This document shows positions 17,447 to 25,976 of a stretch of 64,000 nt of DNA, piece after piece. Source of the DNA: DASRDB01 sp035652815 (GTDB taxonomy: Bacteria > Chloroflexota > Ktedonobacteria > Ktedonobacterales > Ktedonobacteraceae); assembly GCA_035652815.1 (NCBI GenBank), contig DASRDB010000019.1:186001-250000 (forward strand). The letters are read 5' to 3'. The position numbers and the translations under genes were made by a program. The notes below the pieces were generated by a model, which saw nothing but the letters and a program-made list of their open reading frames with translations, was not told where the DNA came from and ran no database searches. Positions within the stretch are counted from its first letter, which is position 1, and every line of letters starts with the position of its first letter.

Positions 17447-18658
17447 CTACCGTGTGTATAACGTGTTTTCGTCGATATAGCCATGTGTGAGGTCGCAGCC
17501 CCAGGCCGTTGCCTGTCCATCGCCCAGGTGCAGGTTCACTGTGATTATCACCTCGTCGCCTGCCATTGCCGCTTTCGCCTTTGCCTGTTCGTACTGGGCA
17601 GCCATGCCTTTTTCTACTACCTGCACATCGCCAATGAAAATATCGTAGTTGTCCTGCTCAAGCTCGCAACCGCTGAATCCAAGCGCGGCTGCAATGCGCC
17701 CCCAGTTGGGATCACCACCCGCCAGCGCGCACTGCCAGAGCGGCGAGACGGTGATGGCGCGCGCCGCTTTGATCGCATCGTCCTTGTTCCGCGCTCCCTG
17801 CACGTGGACGGTCATCAGTTTGGTCGCGCCCTCGCCATCGCGGGCCATTTCGCGGGCCAGGTATTGCGTCACGCGCCGCAATGCTTCGCGGAAGGTTGTG
17901 GCGTTTGGATGGCTGTCATCGATGGGTGTATTGCCTGCCAAGCCATTGGCGAAGAGGAGACAGGTATCATTGGTGGACATATCGCCATCTACCGCCGTCA
18001 TATTGAAAGAATCGGCGACGGCGGCGCGTAGCTCGCGTTGCAGCCAGGAGAGTTCGAGCGCGGCGTCTGTTGTCAGGTAGCAGAGCATGGTTGCCATATT
18101 GGGATAGATCATGCCTGCGCCTTTGGTTGCTCCACCCAGGCGAATAGTGCGGCCCTCGATCTCGAATTCCAGGGCAATACGCTTCGGGCGCGTATCCGTC
18201 GTCATGATCGCTTCTGAAAAGGCGTTACCCTGGTCAGTGCCCAGTTCGATCTGCTGCACTCCTGCCTCGATTTTCTCGATGGGAAGCTGGCGTCCAATGA
18301 TCCCTGTTGAAGAGCAGAGAACCAGTTCCTGATCCAGGCCGAGCTTTTTAGCGGCGTATTCGCTCATGCGATATGCATTGCGCTGGCCCTGTTCTCCAGT
18401 AGCGCAGTTGGCGTTTCCGCTATTGACTATAACTGCCTGCGCCTTCCCGCCCTTCAGGCGTTCCTTGCAGACGATCACAGGAGCAGCGCAGGTGCGGCTC
18501 GTGGTAAAAGTGCCTGCGGCAACACAGGTAACATCCGACGCTAAAATAGCCAGGTCACGAATGGACGCATCAGACTTGATGCCACAGGATGTTACGCCAG
18601 CGCGAAAGCCTTTGGGGGCCGTCACGCAGTTCTCAACCTCGCGAAATTGGTCAGTCAA
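17447..18658 (-). CDS. argJ: Bifunctional ornithine acetyltransferase / N-acetylglutamate synthase
   Basis: A 403-residue proenzyme of usual length. ArgJ moves the acetyl group from acetylornithine to glutamate, recycling it in arginine synthesis, and in bifunctional forms also uses acetyl-CoA. The self-cleavage region ATKGAGMIYPNMATMLC is present; cleavage before the Thr of MATML gives the alpha and beta chains. NSGNANCATGEQG and the end DLTHGYIDENTLYTR are also typical. argD follows after 22 bp. argB and argC are not in the window. Confidence 0.94.
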   Translation of the reverse strand: MTDQFREVENCVTAPKGFRAGVTSCGIKSDASIRDLAILASDVTCVAAGTFTTSRTCAAPVIVCKERLKGGKAQAVIVNSGNANCATGEQGQRNAYRMSEYAAKKLGLDQELVLCSSTGIIGRQLPIEKIEAGVQQIELGTDQGNAFSEAIMTTDTRPKRIALEFEIEGRTIRLGGATKGAGMIYPNMATMLCYLTTDAALELSWLQRELRAAVADSFNMTAVDGDMSTNDTCLLFANGLAGNTPIDDSHPNATTFREALRRVTQYLAREMARDGEGATKLMTVHVQGARNKDDAIKAARAITVSPLWQCALAGGDPNWGRIAAALGFSGCELEQDNYDIFIGDVQVVEKGMAAQYEQAKAKAAMAGDEVIITVNLHLGDGQATAWGCDLTHGYIDENTLYTR

Positions 18659-18794
18659 CGAAAAAACCTCCTCGTAGAAAAGAGCTACTGCGGGCTTCTC
18701 CGCGAAAAAGATATGGGAGCAGGCAATCAGTAGCCATGATAAAGGCTCGCTTTATTGTACAATTTTATGGCAGAGAATGACAAACTTAGCTTTG

Positions 18795-18868
18795 AGCTTC
18801 GAGACGAGCAGACAGCACGCGGGGCGACCGGCCGGTCGCCCCGCGTGCTGTCTGCTCGTCTCGAAGCT
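18795..18868. repeat. 74-bp perfect spacer-free palindrome
   Basis: Bases 18795-18831 are the exact reverse complement of 18832-18868, with no spacer; the centre is GACCGG/CCGGTC. It begins four bases past the stop of the ABC permease gene (18873) and lies upstream of argJ. As RNA it would be a 37-bp hairpin. A terminator role for the ABC operon is plausible, although no strong T-run follows. Confidence 0.9.
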
Positions 18869-18872
18869 GTCT

Positions 18873-19949
18873 CTACAACCATTTAAATGCACGCCAGACG
18901 ACAAGCATTGAGGCAATAATCCAGGCAGCCATGACCAGCACGCCTGTTTGTATCGCGCTCCAGCCTGCGCCGTAGTTCATGATCTGCCGGAAGGCTTCGT
19001 TGATGTAGTAGAGCGGCGTGGCATGAATGAGCGGTTGCAGGAAATCCGGCGCTCCATTCACGTTGAAGTACGAGCCGCCCAGGAACATCATCGGGAAACT
19101 GATGAGCAGCAGCATCGAGTCGGCGGCCTCGGACTTTTTCACGAAGCTGGCAATGGCGAAGCCGAGCGCGAGCATGGTCAAACTTCCCAGGATTACTAAA
19201 AGCGCCAGTAGAGCAATGCTGCCGTAGATGTGGACGTTAAAAATCCAGAACGCAAGCGCCAGCAGGACTGCTCCCTGTAGCAGTGAGAGCGCGAGCCGGG
19301 CCACGATCTGCCCGCTAATCATTGTAAGGGGTCGTAATGGAGTCGCGGCTAGCCTGCGTGTAATGCCCATTTCACGCCAGTTGACAAGCTGCATGCCTAC
19401 GGAGAGATTGGCCCACATCAGCATCATGCCAAGCATGCCCGGCGTAATAAAGTCAATTGAGCGTAAAGCTTTCACTGCTACGCCCTGCTGATCGAGCGTC
19501 ACAGTTCCTGGCTGGTGCATAATTTGCCGGTTGATGTCATCAATAATGGCCTTGATGGTAAGCTGCGTGGTGGCGGCTGTCACGGCGTTGCCCTGGTCGT
19601 AGAACACCTGCAGGCGCGCATTGCCCTGTACGAGCTGTTGTCCAAATCCGGCGGGTATGAGGATTACGGCGTCCCTCTGGCCATCTTTGAGCGCCTGCTG
19701 TTCTTCAGCCGCATTGCCTGTATATATTTTCAGCGCGTCACTTTTTTGTAACTGGCTGGTGATCTGTGCTGAAACGGTGGAATGATCCTGGTCAACCACG
19801 CCGATCACCGTTTTTATCGTGCCGTTGCCGCCGAAAAGGTAGCCGAAGACCAGGATCGAGATGACCGCCAGCCCGAGGCTCGAAAGGAGCAGTGCCCGTT
19901 GGCGTAACAGCATCAGAAAGTTGGCGCGCAGTAACATCAGTATTTTCAT
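18873..19949 (-). CDS. ABC-2 type transporter permease
   Basis: A 358-residue membrane subunit. One N-terminal TM helix (ALLLSSLGLAVISILVFGYL) is followed by an extracytoplasmic domain of about 130 residues and five C-terminal helices, including FPMMFLGGSYFNVNGAPDFL and HATPLYYINEAFRQIMNYG. This is the ABC-2/YhfP-like layout of drug or lipid exporters. It follows its ATPase by 24 bp. Substrate unknown. Confidence 0.88.
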   Translation of the reverse strand: MKILMLLRANFLMLLRQRALLLSSLGLAVISILVFGYLFGGNGTIKTVIGVVDQDHSTVSAQITSQLQKSDALKIYTGNAAEEQQALKDGQRDAVILIPAGFGQQLVQGNARLQVFYDQGNAVTAATTQLTIKAIIDDINRQIMHQPGTVTLDQQGVAVKALRSIDFITPGMLGMMLMWANLSVGMQLVNWREMGITRRLAATPLRPLTMISGQIVARLALSLLQGAVLLALAFWIFNVHIYGSIALLALLVILGSLTMLALGFAIASFVKKSEAADSMLLLISFPMMFLGGSYFNVNGAPDFLQPLIHATPLYYINEAFRQIMNYGAGWSAIQTGVLVMAAWIIASMLVVWRAFKWL

Positions 19950-19973
19950 GGCTTGTTCCTCTCTATAGCAGGC

Positions 19974-20942
19974 TTATTCGGGGCGCAATTCCCGTCCGGT
20001 CAGATCAAGGAATACATCTTCGAGTGTGGGGGTACGAACCTGTAAGTCGGTAAGCGCGATACCTTTCTCCTGGGCATACGTCAGCAGTGCAATCAGGGTG
20101 GACTGCATTTGCTGGGTGTAGATCATGTAGCGCGCATTTGCCTGGCGCACCATCGTGACTCCCGGTAGTTCCTCAATGTCTATTCGGGTTGCCTTGCCGT
20201 CCAGTTGGCAATCGATGGTGGCCTGCGCGCCCAGGCGGTGAATTAATCCGGCTGCCGTATCCAGGGCGATGATCTGCCCGTTGTCCATGATGGCAATGCG
20301 GTCGCAAAGCAACTGCGCCTCGTCCATGTGGTGAGTGGTGAGAAGGATAGTCTTGCCAAGCTCGCGCAGCTTCAGCACGATATCCCACAGCATGCGGCGG
20401 CTTTGCGGATCAAGCGCCGCCGTTGGCTCGTCCAGAAACAGTATTTTGGGATCGTTCACCAATGCGAGCGCGAGCGCAAGCCGCTGGCGTTGACCGCCTG
20501 AAAGGTCCTGAGGGTGCGCGCTGGCTTTTCCCTCAAGCGCGACATCGTGAAGTAACTGCTTTGGCTCCAATCCCTGTGAATAGAGGGAACGGAAGAATTG
20601 CAGCGTCTCCAGCAGGGTCAGTTCAGAAAACAGGGTGGTGGCCTGCAATTGCACACCAATCAGGTTTTGTACTGCTCGCTTCTCTTTGCGGATATCATGT
20701 CCTGCCAGTATCGCTGTACCCGCGTCCGGCTTGCGGATGCCCTCGATCATTTCCAGCAAGGTCGTCTTGCCAGCGCCATTTGGGCCGAGGACACCGAAGA
20801 TTTCGCCTTGCCGAACAGAGAACGAAACGTTGTCCACGACGGTCTTTTGTCCATACCTTTTGACGAGGTTATGCACATCTACCATCACCCCATTTGAGCT
20901 TTTATGTGCCTGCTGCGCCATTGCGTGTGTTTGAGAAATCAT
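19974..20942 (-). CDS. ABC-2 exporter ATP-binding protein
   Basis: About 322 residues from the ATG at 20942, with AAGGAAG upstream. Walker A is GPNGAGKTTLLE, the signature is LSGGQRQRLALALAL, Walker B is ILFLDEPTAALDP, and the switch His is in LTTHHMDEA. A C-terminal extension of about 90 residues, common in DrrA/NatA-like proteins, follows. It powers the permease encoded next. The gene is divergent from a histidine kinase gene, which together with the kinase-regulator pair suggests a regulated exporter; this is inference. Confidence 0.93.
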   Translation of the reverse strand: MISQTHAMAQQAHKSSNGVMVDVHNLVKRYGQKTVVDNVSFSVRQGEIFGVLGPNGAGKTTLLEMIEGIRKPDAGTAILAGHDIRKEKRAVQNLIGVQLQATTLFSELTLLETLQFFRSLYSQGLEPKQLLHDVALEGKASAHPQDLSGGQRQRLALALALVNDPKILFLDEPTAALDPQSRRMLWDIVLKLRELGKTILLTTHHMDEAQLLCDRIAIMDNGQIIALDTAAGLIHRLGAQATIDCQLDGKATRIDIEELPGVTMVRQANARYMIYTQQMQSTLIALLTYAQEKGIALTDLQVRTPTLEDVFLDLTGRELRPE

Positions 20943-21108
20943 GTGCTGTCTTCCTTTTCTCAATCAGTTTTCGTTCGATGCCAACACTATACCTGCTGCT
21001 GGCTTTGTTTGAGATGTGTTGCTGGTCATTCTTTGGGATAGAGATATTCTATGACTGGAGTAATGGATGCCTATCCCACCTTTTTCACATCCCCGCGCTG
21101 CGCCCCTA

Positions 21109-21117
21109 TGCTATAAT
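21109..21117 (+). promoter_or_regulatory. Extended -10 promoter for the histidine kinase operon
   Basis: TGCTATAAT is an extended -10 element 47 bp before the kinase ATG at 21164. No clear -35 is seen. An in-frame ATG at 21116 overlaps this element and is therefore not the likely start. Confidence 0.5.
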
Positions 21118-21163
21118 GGCAAAGGTGAAAGGAAATCTGCTCACTTTTTTTAAGGAACGCGCT

Positions 21164-22450
21164 ATGCCGGATAAGCCATCTATACCCGTACTGGATGAGA
21201 AGTCCGAGCAGTTTATGGCCTCGTTTGCCTATAAGCTGTCGTATTTAACGCTGGCTATTGGCTATCTGCTTGCAGTCCTTACCGGATCGCACCTCACCAT
21301 CTTCAATTTGCTGATACTCACTGTTCTACAAGTGGTGTATTGTTTTGCCCTCTGGGGAATCACGCGGTTTGATCCGACTGGCTGGCGTCTTGTGGCAAAC
21401 ATGAGCCTGCTGGTGATAATCACGTCTGGTATTGGGTTGCTGCCATTTATTGGGGTAGGCTGGGACTGGCTTGCGTACCTGGTAACGCTCTCTATCGGAG
21501 TGATCTATTTTTCAGGCTGGGGCGCTGTTTGCTTTACCATACTGCTCTATGTCATCGCGGGCCTCAATCTCGCGCTCCTGGATAAGTGGCACTGGTCGCA
21601 GATGGGGTCAATGCTTGCTTCTCTGATTCCTGCTTTCGCCTTCGTTGCCATATTTTCCTTTGGCATGCGTATTCTCGAAATACAGAAAGCGCGTGCGGAA
21701 TTGCTGTTGCACCGTCTGGAGGAATCCAATGCGGAGTTGGAGCAGGCGCATCGCCAGCTACAGGAGTACGCCAGCCAGGTTGAGGAACTGACGATTGTGC
21801 GCGAACGAAATCGTGTGGCGCGTGAGATACACGATACGCTCGGCCACTACCTCTCCATTTTGAATATTCAGTTGGAAACGATCAGTAAATTGCAGGAGCG
21901 AGACCCGGCGCGAGCTATCAGTGAGGTAGCTGAGGCACGCCGGGTAGCTGCTCAATCCATGCAGGAAGTTCGCAACGCCATCAATGCCCTGCGTCCAACC
22001 AGCATGGCTTCACTAAATCTGAGCGAGGCAATTGCTCGCCTCGGCAGCGATTTTGAACACACCTCTGATGGCGTAGAGCTGGTCATGGACCTTGAAACGG
22101 AGCTGCCCTCACTCTCGCCTGATATTCAGGTCGCGCTTTTCCGCGCCGCGCAGGAAGCCCTGACAAATATTCGAAAACACGCGCAGGCGAGCAAGGTGCT
22201 GATGCGGCTGCGTTACGAGAACGAGGAGATGGAACTGGTGATCCTGGATAATGGCAAGGAGCTACCTGACGCGGAAAGGAAGCGTACAGGCGGCTTTGGA
22301 CTAATTGGCCTGCGTGAGCGCATGGCATTGCTGGGAGGCAAGGTCAGCTATGGCCTGGCTGAACAGGGCGGCTTCCGCGTCTCAGTCCGCATTCCTGTAC
22401 CCTCGCCCGTGCAAAGTTCGCAAGATTCCGAAATGCCAGCCCTTTCATAA
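21164..22450 (+). CDS. Membrane sensor histidine kinase (HisKA_3 type, NarL/DesK group)
   Basis: About 428 residues from the ATG at 21164, with AAGGA upstream. Five or six N-terminal TM helices (residues 28-175) lead to a coiled coil and the HisKA_3 dimerisation domain with AREIHDTLGHYLS; His223 is the predicted phosphorylation site. A HATPase domain with EALTNIRKHAQAS, VILDNG and GGFGLIGLRERMALLGG follows. It lacks an extracellular sensor domain, like DesK-type kinases that sense membrane state. A rhodanese gene and a NarL-type regulator follow on the same strand. Confidence 0.92.
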   Translation: MPDKPSIPVLDEKSEQFMASFAYKLSYLTLAIGYLLAVLTGSHLTIFNLLILTVLQVVYCFALWGITRFDPTGWRLVANMSLLVIITSGIGLLPFIGVGWDWLAYLVTLSIGVIYFSGWGAVCFTILLYVIAGLNLALLDKWHWSQMGSMLASLIPAFAFVAIFSFGMRILEIQKARAELLLHRLEESNAELEQAHRQLQEYASQVEELTIVRERNRVAREIHDTLGHYLSILNIQLETISKLQERDPARAISEVAEARRVAAQSMQEVRNAINALRPTSMASLNLSEAIARLGSDFEHTSDGVELVMDLETELPSLSPDIQVALFRAAQEALTNIRKHAQASKVLMRLRYENEEMELVILDNGKELPDAERKRTGGFGLIGLRERMALLGGKVSYGLAEQGGFRVSVRIPVPSPVQSSQDSEMPALS

Positions 22451-22478
22451 ATATTCATCACAGAAGGAGCAAACGATT

Positions 22479-22892
22479 ATGGAACCAATGTCGGTCAATG
22501 ATATGGTCGCTGATGCCCGCACTCGTATTAAAGGCTTGTCGATGGAGGAAATGCAGCGCGAACTCGAATCAGGTGATGCGCTTATCATCGATATCCGCGA
22601 TGTGCGCGAACGATGGCGCGAGGGAACTATTCCCGGAGCGAAGCACGTTCCTCGTGGCATGCTCGAATTCTGGGCCGATCCTCAATCGGAGTACCACAAG
22701 AAATACATGGACCCGAATCGCCGCACCATCGTCTACTGTGCCGGTGGCCTGCGCTCGTCGCTTGCCGCCGATGTTTTGCAGAAAATGGGCTACAAGGATG
22801 TTGCGCACCTCGAAATGGGCTTCGATGGCTGGAAAAAAGCGGGCGGCGCGTATGAGGAAGTGCCGATTCCCGAGGAATACCGCAAAGGATAA
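22479..22892 (+). CDS. Rhodanese-domain protein
   Basis: A single-domain protein of about 137 residues starting at the ATG at 22479, after GAAGGAGC. It has DALIIDIRDVRERWREG, GAKHVPRGMLEFWAD and the active loop YCAGGLRSS with the catalytic Cys, followed by MGFDGWKKAGG. Rhodaneses carry persulfide sulfur. It lies between the histidine kinase (28 bp) and its response regulator (11 bp), so it is probably co-expressed with them. A link to sulfur or redox sensing is inference. Confidence 0.9.
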   Translation: MEPMSVNDMVADARTRIKGLSMEEMQRELESGDALIIDIRDVRERWREGTIPGAKHVPRGMLEFWADPQSEYHKKYMDPNRRTIVYCAGGLRSSLAADVLQKMGYKDVAHLEMGFDGWKKAGGAYEEVPIPEEYRKG

Positions 22893-22903
22893 GCAAGCAA
22901 GGT

Positions 22904-23587
22904 ATGAGTTCACGTATCCGCGTGCTGATCGTTGATGACCAGACCCTTGTGCGAGAGGGCTTTCGCAAGCTGCTCGAACTGGAGCCTGATTTTGAGGTGA
23001 TCGATACGGCCAGCGACGGTGAGGCTGCCGTCTCTGCTACCGAACGTCTTTATGCCGCCGGAACGCCGCCCGATGTTCTTCTCATGGATATCCGTATGCC
23101 GCGCATGGACGGCATTGCGGCAACTCACGCCATCAAAGCACGCTGGCCAGATGCGCATATCGTCATCCTCACCACCTTCGACGAGGTGGAACTGATTTCC
23201 GCCGGACTGCACGCGGGCGCGCTTGGCTACCTGCTCAAAGACATCACCTCGGAACAGCTTGCCACCACCATTCGCGCTGCTGCTCGCGGTCAGGTCTTGC
23301 TACAAGCCGAGATCGCGAACAAAGTATTTTCAACCTTACCCTCTACCCCACCGCCAAAGACAACTTCATCCTCTCCAACAATGCCAGATCTGCCTGAGCC
23401 GCTTACCGAACGCGAGCGCGAAATTTTGGCGCTGGTCGCCAAAGGAGCATCAAACCGCCAGATCAGCGAAACGCTGTTCATTACTGAAGGCACCGTCAAA
23501 AATCACCTCAGCAATATTCTGGGAAAACTGGGGGTGAGAGATCGGACGCAGGCGGCACTGAAGGCGAGGGAGTGGGGGTTGGGGTGA
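22904..23587 (+). CDS. NarL/FixJ-family response regulator
   Basis: A 227-residue two-domain regulator. The receiver domain has VLIVDDQTLVREGF, the phospho-acceptor Asp in VLLMDIRMPRMDG, the Thr of ILTTFDE and the Lys of YLLKDIT. A Pro/Ser/Thr linker and a LuxR-type HTH (LTEREREILALVAKGASNRQ, then GTVKNHLSNILGKL) follow. It is the partner of the HisKA_3 kinase encoded 450 bp upstream. The divergent ABC exporter is a possible target. Confidence 0.94.
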   Translation: MSSRIRVLIVDDQTLVREGFRKLLELEPDFEVIDTASDGEAAVSATERLYAAGTPPDVLLMDIRMPRMDGIAATHAIKARWPDAHIVILTTFDEVELISAGLHAGALGYLLKDITSEQLATTIRAAARGQVLLQAEIANKVFSTLPSTPPPKTTSSSPTMPDLPEPLTEREREILALVAKGASNRQISETLFITEGTVKNHLSNILGKLGVRDRTQAALKAREWGLG

Positions 23588-23653
23588 AACTTTTTAGAAT
23601 GAACAGAGAGGCCGTTGGAACGTTCAAATTTCGACAGCCTCTCATTTGAATGC

Positions 23654-24163
23654 TTACGACACCAACGACAACACCCTCGTCGTAATTCGCGCATACTTTG
23701 CCCGCCTTTCCGCGCGATAGCTCAGGTAGTCGTCCAGAATTTGCAAGGAGTGTTCGTCCAGACATTGGCGCAGTTCGCTTTCGTGCATCCAGCATGGGCG
23801 GCCTTCGATGTTATTGCGCAATTCGCCACCTACAATATCTGCCGTGTAGACCATGCTGATGGTACTCATAGCAGTCATTTTCTTCGTGAGGCGAGGATAG
23901 TAACCAACAAAGCCTTCGATGCGCAGGTCGTAGCCTGTCTCCTCTTTGCCCTCGCGCATCGCCGTCTCTGCAGGCATCTCCTGCCAGGTTGAGAAGCCGC
24001 CTGGAAAGGCAACCCGTCCTCGCGGCAGTTGAACTACCAGGTAGTGATCCTGCTCTTCGACGATTATGCTGGCGCTGGCAAAAGGTGGTAACTTTCCCCC
24101 GAGGAGCTTGTTCAGTATATTAAAGAAAATGCTTACGCAACTTTTCAGCAGGTCGTACAGCAT
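23654..24163 (-). CDS. NUDIX hydrolase
   Basis: About 169 residues from the ATG at 24163, preceded by GAGG at eight bases. The Nudix box is GGFSTWQEMPAETAMREGKE followed by ETGY, giving the Glu residues that bind Mg2+. An N-terminal hydrophobic helix (CVSIFFNILNKLLG) may be a membrane contact. Nudix enzymes cleave nucleoside diphosphates linked to another group; the substrate is not evident. A frame extending to 24298 is less likely to be translated. Divergent from the next methyltransferase gene. Confidence 0.86.
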   Translation of the reverse strand: MLYDLLKSCVSIFFNILNKLLGGKLPPFASASIIVEEQDHYLVVQLPRGRVAFPGGFSTWQEMPAETAMREGKEETGYDLRIEGFVGYYPRLTKKMTAMSTISMVYTADIVGGELRNNIEGRPCWMHESELRQCLDEHSLQILDDYLSYRAERRAKYARITTRVLSLVS

Positions 24164-24314
24164 GGCAATGTCCTCAATTTCTGTTCTTTTTCCGCCGGTT
24201 ATACAATTATCTTCAAGCTGCTGAGTGTGAAGTTCTGTCTCATGCACCAGATAGGTTGTTCTGTACAGTGAGTAGCAACCGACGATAAAAAAGTTCACTT
24301 CACAGGAGATGTAT

Positions 24315-25040
24315 ATGCTACAGGCCCGATACGATGATATCGCTGAATGGTACGATGAAAGCGTGCGTCAAGGATTACTTCTACATGAATTTGCCTTTCC
24401 CCCTTTTTATGAACTCATAGGTGATGTGCATGGCTTAACCGTGTGTGACCTTGCCTGCGGCCAGGGCGTAGTGGCTCGAGAACTGGCGAAACGAGGCGCG
24501 CAGGTGACGGGCATCGACCTGTCGGCAAAATTGCTGGACATTGCGCGCAAGGAAGAGCAAAGAGAGCCGCGTGGAATACGCTATATTCAAGATGATGCTC
24601 AATCGCTTTCCAGTGTGGGGGATACAGCCTTTGATCTCGTTGTCTGCAATGTGGCATTGATGGACATACCCGATATAACAGCGACGTTTCAAGCTGTGCA
24701 ACGTGTGTTACGCCAGAGCGGGCATTTTGTTTTCTCAATTACGCATCCCTGCTTTTTGCCTCCCGATTCCCACTGGACACAAGAAGAAAATGGTGCAGTG
24801 GGCCGTTTTGTGAGTCATTACTTCGAAGAGATTTATTGGCGTTCCGATAATGCTCATGGCGTGCGTGGAAAGGTGGGCGCGCATCATCGTACTCTCAGCA
24901 CCTATCTCAACAGCTTAATTGAGGCGGGACTTTGCATAGAACGACTTGTAGAGCCGTCTGCTACGGGCGCTATCGCAGAAAGGTCTCCTGGTTTTATTGA
25001 GGTTGCGGCTTTGCTGCTGGTGAAGGCGAAAAAGATGTAG
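24315..25040 (+). CDS. Class I SAM-dependent methyltransferase
   Basis: About 241 residues. Motif I is VCDLACGQGVVARELAKRGA, followed by VTGIDLSAKLLDIAR, and later FDLVVCNVALMDIPDI and VLRQSGHFVFSITHPCF. This is a Methyltransf_11/25-type fold; the target molecule is unknown. The second ATG (24315) has AGGAG six bases upstream, while the first (24309) has no space for a ribosome site. It is followed by the MerR promoter. Confidence 0.88.
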   Translation: MLQARYDDIAEWYDESVRQGLLLHEFAFPPFYELIGDVHGLTVCDLACGQGVVARELAKRGAQVTGIDLSAKLLDIARKEEQREPRGIRYIQDDAQSLSSVGDTAFDLVVCNVALMDIPDITATFQAVQRVLRQSGHFVFSITHPCFLPPDSHWTQEENGAVGRFVSHYFEEIYWRSDNAHGVRGKVGAHHRTLSTYLNSLIEAGLCIERLVEPSATGAIAERSPGFIEVAALLLVKAKKM

Positions 25041-25050
25041 TTTCGCGCCC

Positions 25051-25082
25051 TTGACCTTTCCCCTACTGGAAGGTTTTATACT
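25051..25082 (+). promoter_or_regulatory. MerR-type promoter/operator before the MerR-ABC operon
   Basis: TTGACC (25051-25056) and TATACT (25077-25082) are separated by 20 bp, longer than the usual 17. The spacer holds a dyad, ACCTTTCC and GGAAGGT. An over-long spacer with a central dyad is the hallmark of promoters activated by MerR-family proteins through DNA distortion. The gene directly downstream encodes a MerR protein, so autoregulation is likely. Confidence 0.75.
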
Positions 25083-25114
25083 CAACTTAGGAAGAGGGGA
25101 AAGGAGAATAATCG

Positions 25115-25972
25115 ATGCGCGAACAACTACACATCGGCGAGGTTGCAAAACTCATCGGCGTTTCGCCAAAAACGATACGCTACTACCACGAGATAGGTTT
25201 GCTGGCCGAACCGCAGCGCACTGAGGCGGGTTATCGCCTGTATTCGGCGCGAGATCTTTTACGCCTCCAACGTATCCGCAGGCTGCGAGCGCTTGGACTC
25301 TCGCTTGAGAGCATCAAAGAAATACTGGGCGAGCCGCATCAAGAACATGAACGTGTGTTACGTCATGCGTTGCAAACACTGGTCGAGGAATTAAGCGCTC
25401 AGATACTGGAGCTTGAGGAGCGGCGGGCGCGTTTGCAAAAGCTGCTGGAACTCGAAGCGCTCGACCCGATGAGCCTGCCTGACGAACCACCAACACCTCT
25501 CTACCTTGACCTTGTGCGGGAGCGTCTGGGAAAATACTTGAGTAACATGAGCGAGGAGTTTTGGCAGTGGGGCGAGAAGATCGATGCCTTGCTTGGCGCG
25601 TTTCACTGGCCCGAGGGCTACCGGGATGCTATCCGGCAGACCATACAGCATATAGCAGTCCAGCCGGAGCAGTTTCAGCAATTATTCACGCTGGAAGAGC
25701 GTTTCGCCGCGCTTGCTAATGCGCCTGATGACTCTCCTGAAGTAGAGCAGCTTGCCGAGGACTACGCACGTTGCCAGGAACTTGGTCTGCTGCACTCATC
25801 ATTGCCCTCTTCCTTTTCAAGCGACTCAGCCGTTGCTCAAGTGCTTGTAGGTGTCTCCGCTGAACTCGTCTCTCCCGCGCAACGCCGATTCTTTGAAATA
25901 CTTTCACAAAAACTCGCTTCATCCTCAACTCAGCAACCTACTGAAAACTCGCCTGCCAGTACAGGAGAATAA
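25115..25972 (+). CDS. MerR-family transcriptional regulator
   Basis: A 285-residue protein starting at an ATG with AAGGAG upstream. The winged helix is LHIGEVAKLIGVSPKTIRYY, HEIGLLAEPQRTEAGYRLYS and ARDLLRLQRIRRLRALGLSL. A long dimerisation coiled coil follows, then about 150 helical residues that form the presumed effector domain. It lacks the Cys pair of metal sensors such as CueR, so a drug-like or other organic effector is more likely. The ABC exporter genes begin four bases after its stop, so it probably controls them. Confidence 0.9.
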   Translation: MREQLHIGEVAKLIGVSPKTIRYYHEIGLLAEPQRTEAGYRLYSARDLLRLQRIRRLRALGLSLESIKEILGEPHQEHERVLRHALQTLVEELSAQILELEERRARLQKLLELEALDPMSLPDEPPTPLYLDLVRERLGKYLSNMSEEFWQWGEKIDALLGAFHWPEGYRDAIRQTIQHIAVQPEQFQQLFTLEERFAALANAPDDSPEVEQLAEDYARCQELGLLHSSLPSSFSSDSAVAQVLVGVSAELVSPAQRRFFEILSQKLASSSTQQPTENSPASTGE

Positions 25973-25976
25973 GACC

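Noticed and set aside
25115..25972. CueR-like copper sensor
   Set aside because: The operator is similar, but the regulator has a long extra domain and no metal-binding Cys pair.
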